Shown piece after piece: positions 22,258 through 24,750 of a stretch of DNA of 24,750 nt; position 1 is the stretch's first letter, and every line of letters begins with the position of its first letter. The translations under genes were made by a program, and so were the position numbers. The notes below the pieces were generated by a model that searched no databases, was not told where the DNA came from, and saw only the letters and a program-made list of their open reading frames with translations. The stretch is from CAIQJJ01 sp964606085 (GTDB lineage Bacteria > Chloroflexota > Anaerolineae > Anaerolineales > UBA4823): assembly GCA_964606085.1 (NCBI GenBank), contig CAZSFD010000077.1:1-24750 (forward strand), read 5' to 3'.

Positions 22258-22287
22258 TTGAAGTTTGGGGAATTTACAGGGTATACT
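22258..22287 (+). promoter_or_regulatory. Promoter of the GAF-PAS kinase, predicted leaderless
   Basis: TTGAAG (22258-22263), an 18-bp spacer and TATACT (22282-22287) form a good promoter. The -10 ends 7 nt before the ATG at 22295, so the message would start at or beside the start codon. No Shine-Dalgarno sequence is present, which fits a leaderless transcript. Confidence 0.5.
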
Positions 22288-22294
22288 TGGCCGC

Positions 22295-23860
22295 ATGGAT
22301 GTCAAAACAACCCCGATTTCATCTCCCTTAGAAAATACTATTCTGCCTGCCGAATGGGGCGGGCTGCTTTACGAGATCAGCCGGCAATTCGCTTCCAGCC
22401 TGGAACTGGATGAAGTCCTCAGCAAAGTACTCAGCCTGACGGTTCAGTCGGTGGAGGCCAGCCGTGGCAGCATTTTTTTATTGGATGACGCAGGCCGCAT
22501 CACACGCAGCCTGCTTTCGCGGCCTCGCTTTCCGGTCGAAGTCAAAAACCACGCCCTGGCCGAGATTATGCGCGACGGACTGGCGGGATGGGTTTTCACA
22601 AACAAAAAGGCTGACCTGATCTTCGATACCGAGGACGATGAACGGTGGTATGCCTTCCCCTACGACACAAACCTCAGCCGTTCGGCGATGGCCGCGCCGT
22701 TGCTCCGACGCGACCAAGTGATTGGGGTGATCACGATGATCCACACCGAGCCGCATGCGTTCACCCATCGCCAACTGATGCTCCTGGAAGTGATCGCCAC
22801 GCAGGCCGCCTCGGCGATTGAAAATGCCACCATCTATACCGAGGCCAACCTGGAACGTCTCAAGCTGCAGGCAATTATCGAAGGCGTGCAAGATGTCATC
22901 TTCGTCACCGATCTGCACAATCGTCTGATCCTGGCCAATCCCGTTGCCCAGGTGGAATTGGGCATCTCGCCGGCCGCCTTCGGGTTGTCGCTTGGCGAAG
23001 CGCTGACCGAACAGGCTTTATTGGACTTTTGCCGCAATCCGCACGTAGCCAAAGAACTGCAACAAGAAATTACGCTGACCAATCAACGCACCTTCAACGC
23101 TTCGCGCGTGCGCATCCCCAACGTGGGCGATGTGATCGCCATGCATAATGTGACCACCTTCAAGCGTCTCGATGAACTCAAGAGTCAATTCGTCTCACAA
23201 GTTTCACACGACCTGAAAGCGCCGCTGGCGATCATCCAGGGCTACGCCTGGCTGCTCAACAACACGCCCGAGCTGACCGATGAGACACGCGAGTACGCCA
23301 GCCGTATCCTCAACTCGGTTGACCGGATGCTCGGTTTGATCAGCAATCTGCTCGACCTGGGGCGGATTGAAATGGGTATCGAGAGTGAATTTGCAACAGT
23401 AGATATGATCGATGTCGCTCGCAATGCGCTGCACAACCTGGCCCCCCTGGCCGAGAAGAAAAGCTTGACGCTGAATTTGGAAGCTGGGCAGGAAAATCTG
23501 CCCGTATTTGGATCAACACTGCGCCTGGAACAGGCTATGGCTAACCTGATTGGTAATGCGATCAAATTTAGTCCGGTGGGGGGGAAAGTGACTCTATCAA
23601 CCCGTCGCGAAGGCCAACAGGCCCTGGTGCGCGTGGCCGATAATGGCCCTGGCATTCCCTCCGACAAAAAACCACGCCTGTTTGAAAAATTTTCTCGGCT
23701 TGGGCAGGCCAATACAATGTCGCAAGAAGGACATGGCCTGGGGTTGGCCATTGTCAAGTCTATTGTTGATGCGCACAAAGGCAAAATTTGGGTGGAGTCG
23801 CAAGTGGGCAAGGGTAGCGCGTTTATCTTGACGCTGCCTATCCACGAAGAAAACGATTAA
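22295..23860 (+). CDS. Soluble GAF-PAS sensor histidine kinase
   Basis: A 521-residue cytosolic kinase without membrane helices. GAF (about 36-180) includes LSLTVQSVEASRGSIFLLDD and the FTHRQLMLLEVIATQAASAI end. PAS (about 190-290) includes VQDVIFVTDLHNRLILANP. HisKA has H305 in FVSQVSHDLKAPLAIIQGY. The HATPase domain shows N421 in NLIGNAIKFSP, DNGPGIP (449-455) and GHGLGLAIV (479-487). It ends without a receiver, so an unlinked response regulator is its partner. The ATG at 22295 was chosen over a TTG at 22265 because a promoter -10 (TATACT) covers the bases just upstream, which would make the longer form untranscribed. Its stop overlaps by 4 nt the convergent cyclase-like gene. Confidence 0.92.
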   Translation: MDVKTTPISSPLENTILPAEWGGLLYEISRQFASSLELDEVLSKVLSLTVQSVEASRGSIFLLDDAGRITRSLLSRPRFPVEVKNHALAEIMRDGLAGWVFTNKKADLIFDTEDDERWYAFPYDTNLSRSAMAAPLLRRDQVIGVITMIHTEPHAFTHRQLMLLEVIATQAASAIENATIYTEANLERLKLQAIIEGVQDVIFVTDLHNRLILANPVAQVELGISPAAFGLSLGEALTEQALLDFCRNPHVAKELQQEITLTNQRTFNASRVRIPNVGDVIAMHNVTTFKRLDELKSQFVSQVSHDLKAPLAIIQGYAWLLNNTPELTDETREYASRILNSVDRMLGLISNLLDLGRIEMGIESEFATVDMIDVARNALHNLAPLAEKKSLTLNLEAGQENLPVFGSTLRLEQAMANLIGNAIKFSPVGGKVTLSTRREGQQALVRVADNGPGIPSDKKPRLFEKFSRLGQANTMSQEGHGLGLAIVKSIVDAHKGKIWVESQVGKGSAFILTLPIHEEND

Positions 23861-24750
23861 CGTTTGCTCAACAAACCATATAATTGCGTGGGGTTGATTT
23901 TCCCCTTGAGCGCTACCGCCCCCAATGGCTCGCAGTGATACCAGGACTCAATCTCGTTGAACACTGCCCCGGTGATCAGGATTTGATCAGGCAAGGAGCG
24001 GTTCATCAGGCGCGCCGCGGTGTTGACGGCATCGCCGAGGGTGTTGAATTCGCGCCGGCCATGCGGCTCGCCCACCTCGGCGGCGAACACGGAGCCGCGC
24101 GACATGCCAATTTGGCAGGTAACCCGCATCATCTGACCGCCGATTTCGATTTCGCGCATATTGCGGATGACATCACGCACGGCCAAAGCCGCATCGGCGG
24201 CGCGCAACGAGTCATCGCCGCGTGCGCCGGGTACGCCAAACAAGATCATCAGATCAGAGCCGGTGAGGTGGTAAGTCACTTTTTTGAGTACACCCCCGCG
24301 CGCTTCTACAGCCGCATTGATCAGGGCCATGATCAACGAAAAGCCAGCCACGATGTCAGCTTCTTCGCCTTGCGCGGCCTGGTCAACCATCTCGGTCATG
24401 CCCACCAGGTTGACGAAAATCACCGTAGCAGCGGGAAAATCTGGCACAATGCGGCGTTGGGCCGTGTTCTCAACCACCAGGCGCAGGGTGGAGGCGGGCA
24501 GGTAGCTGGCCAGCGGCTCGATCTGTTCAACTTCTTTGGTGATTTCGCTCACCAGGCTGGGCAGGCTGCGATCCCACAAGACGCTGGCGGCCTGACGGCG
24601 TTTAGGCGGGATCAAATCATATTCGCCCAATTGCTCGTCCGTCAGATCATCCAGCACCAACAGATGCCCCTCTTCGCCTGGCTCGAAGCGAAACTGGTCG
24701 GAGATGGCGTAGGCGGCGGTCTCCGTCAGGCACACCCCGGGCCCCCCCCC
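23857..24750 (-). CDS. C-terminal part of a (probably tandem) class III nucleotide-cyclase-like protein, catalytic site degenerate
   Basis: The open frame runs from the right edge to 23857 (about 297 codons); the 5' end is outside, and the first in-frame GTG at 24735 is unlikely to be the start. The first about 50 residues resemble the tail of another cyclase-type domain (RFEPGEEGHLLVL, then LGEYDL). Residues about 100-292, counted from 24735, form a class III adenylate/guanylate cyclase domain with ATVIFVNLVGMTE, KVTYHLTGSDLMILFG, EFNTLGDAVNTAARL and a final ALKGKINPTQLYGL. The first metal Asp (usual F-x-D-L-x-G-F) is Asn109 and the second (usual GD) is Ser160; the transition-state Asn238 and Arg242 remain. 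The domain is therefore probably inactive alone and may be regulatory, as with the paired domains of soluble adenylyl cyclases. Confidence 0.82.
   Translation of the reverse strand, partial: GGGPGVCLTETAAYAISDQFRFEPGEEGHLLVLDDLTDEQLGEYDLIPPKRRQAASVLWDRSLPSLVSEITKEVEQIEPLASYLPASTLRLVVENTAQRRIVPDFPAATVIFVNLVGMTEMVDQAAQGEEADIVAGFSLIMALINAAVEARGGVLKKVTYHLTGSDLMILFGVPGARGDDSLRAADAALAVRDVIRNMREIEIGGQMMRVTCQIGMSRGSVFAAEVGEPHGRREFNTLGDAVNTAARLMNRSLPDQILITGAVFNEIESWYHCEPLGAVALKGKINPTQLYGLLSKR

Noticed and set aside
1..24750. CRISPR array, tRNA/rRNA gene, transposase or phage module
   Set aside because: No regularly spaced direct repeats, cloverleaf sequences or transposase/integrase motifs were seen on either strand. 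The only repeats are the intragenic ones listed.

Overview
The window looks like a piece of a GC-rich bacterial chromosome, most likely from the Chloroflexota (Anaerolineae-like). This placement is an inference from gene style: a secreted protein with the short 'VFLPVVGK' segment after its signal peptide, a CHAT-STAND-TPR protein, a split glycine decarboxylase under a tandem glycine riboswitch, and a probable tandem class III cyclase protein. No rRNA or marker gene is present to prove it. There is no tRNA, CRISPR array or recognisable transposase.

Region 1 (1-3221, minus strand) is a three-gene unit: a small zinc-ribbon protein, a three-helix membrane protein, and a large CHAT protease / STAND-type NTPase / TPR protein. 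The last runs off the left edge and carries an apparent single-base frameshift in an AAAA run at 1040-1043. It resembles bacterial caspase-like 'sensor plus membrane partner' operons and is the best candidate for an undescribed system. A perfect 18-bp-arm palindrome (3342-3381) sits upstream of its likely promoter.

Region 2 (3447-10660, minus strand) is an apparent operon, in transcription order: GH20 beta-hexosaminidase, SIS-domain sugar-phosphate isomerase/deaminase, hybrid histidine kinase (two PAS, HisKA, HATPase, two REC, Hpt) and a REC + MinD/TadZ-like ATPase fusion. The second receiver of the kinase has Glu in place of the phospho-acceptor Asp, and the MinD-like domain lacks both Walker A lysines.

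Region 3 (10854-16688, plus strand) diverges from region 2: secreted clan GH-A-like glycosidase, TIM-barrel amidohydrolase, AgaS-like SIS isomerase/deaminase, PfkB kinase, and KbaZ/GatZ tagatose-bisphosphate aldolase subunit. With region 2 this forms an amino-sugar locus in which hexosamine 6-phosphate would be deaminated, phosphorylated to tagatose 1,6-bisphosphate and split by the aldolase. The catalytic KbaY/GatY subunit, a deacetylase of the usual type and transporters are not in the window.

Region 4 (16685-20995, minus strand) is the glycine cleavage operon: tandem glycine riboswitch with terminator, gcvH, gcvPA, gcvPB, then an ATGA-coupled SAM methyltransferase. gcvT and the lipoamide dehydrogenase gene are not nearby. 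Region 5 (21016-22142, minus strand) is a trio of small membrane proteins (DUF4870/Tic20-like, DUF4190-like and an unknown one). Divergent from it, region 6 holds a soluble GAF-PAS histidine kinase (22295-23860), possibly read from a leaderless transcript. Convergent with that kinase is the C-terminal part of a nucleotide-cyclase-like protein (23857 to the right edge) whose visible cyclase domain has lost both metal-binding aspartates. The last bases are a C homopolymer that may be a contig-end artefact.

Stretches without genes are short. The longest are 3222-3446 (promoter, palindrome, weak terminator), 10661-10853 (divergent promoter region), 20735-21015 (glycine riboswitch) and 22143-22294 (divergent promoters). 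All positions were read by eye, and no database search was possible.
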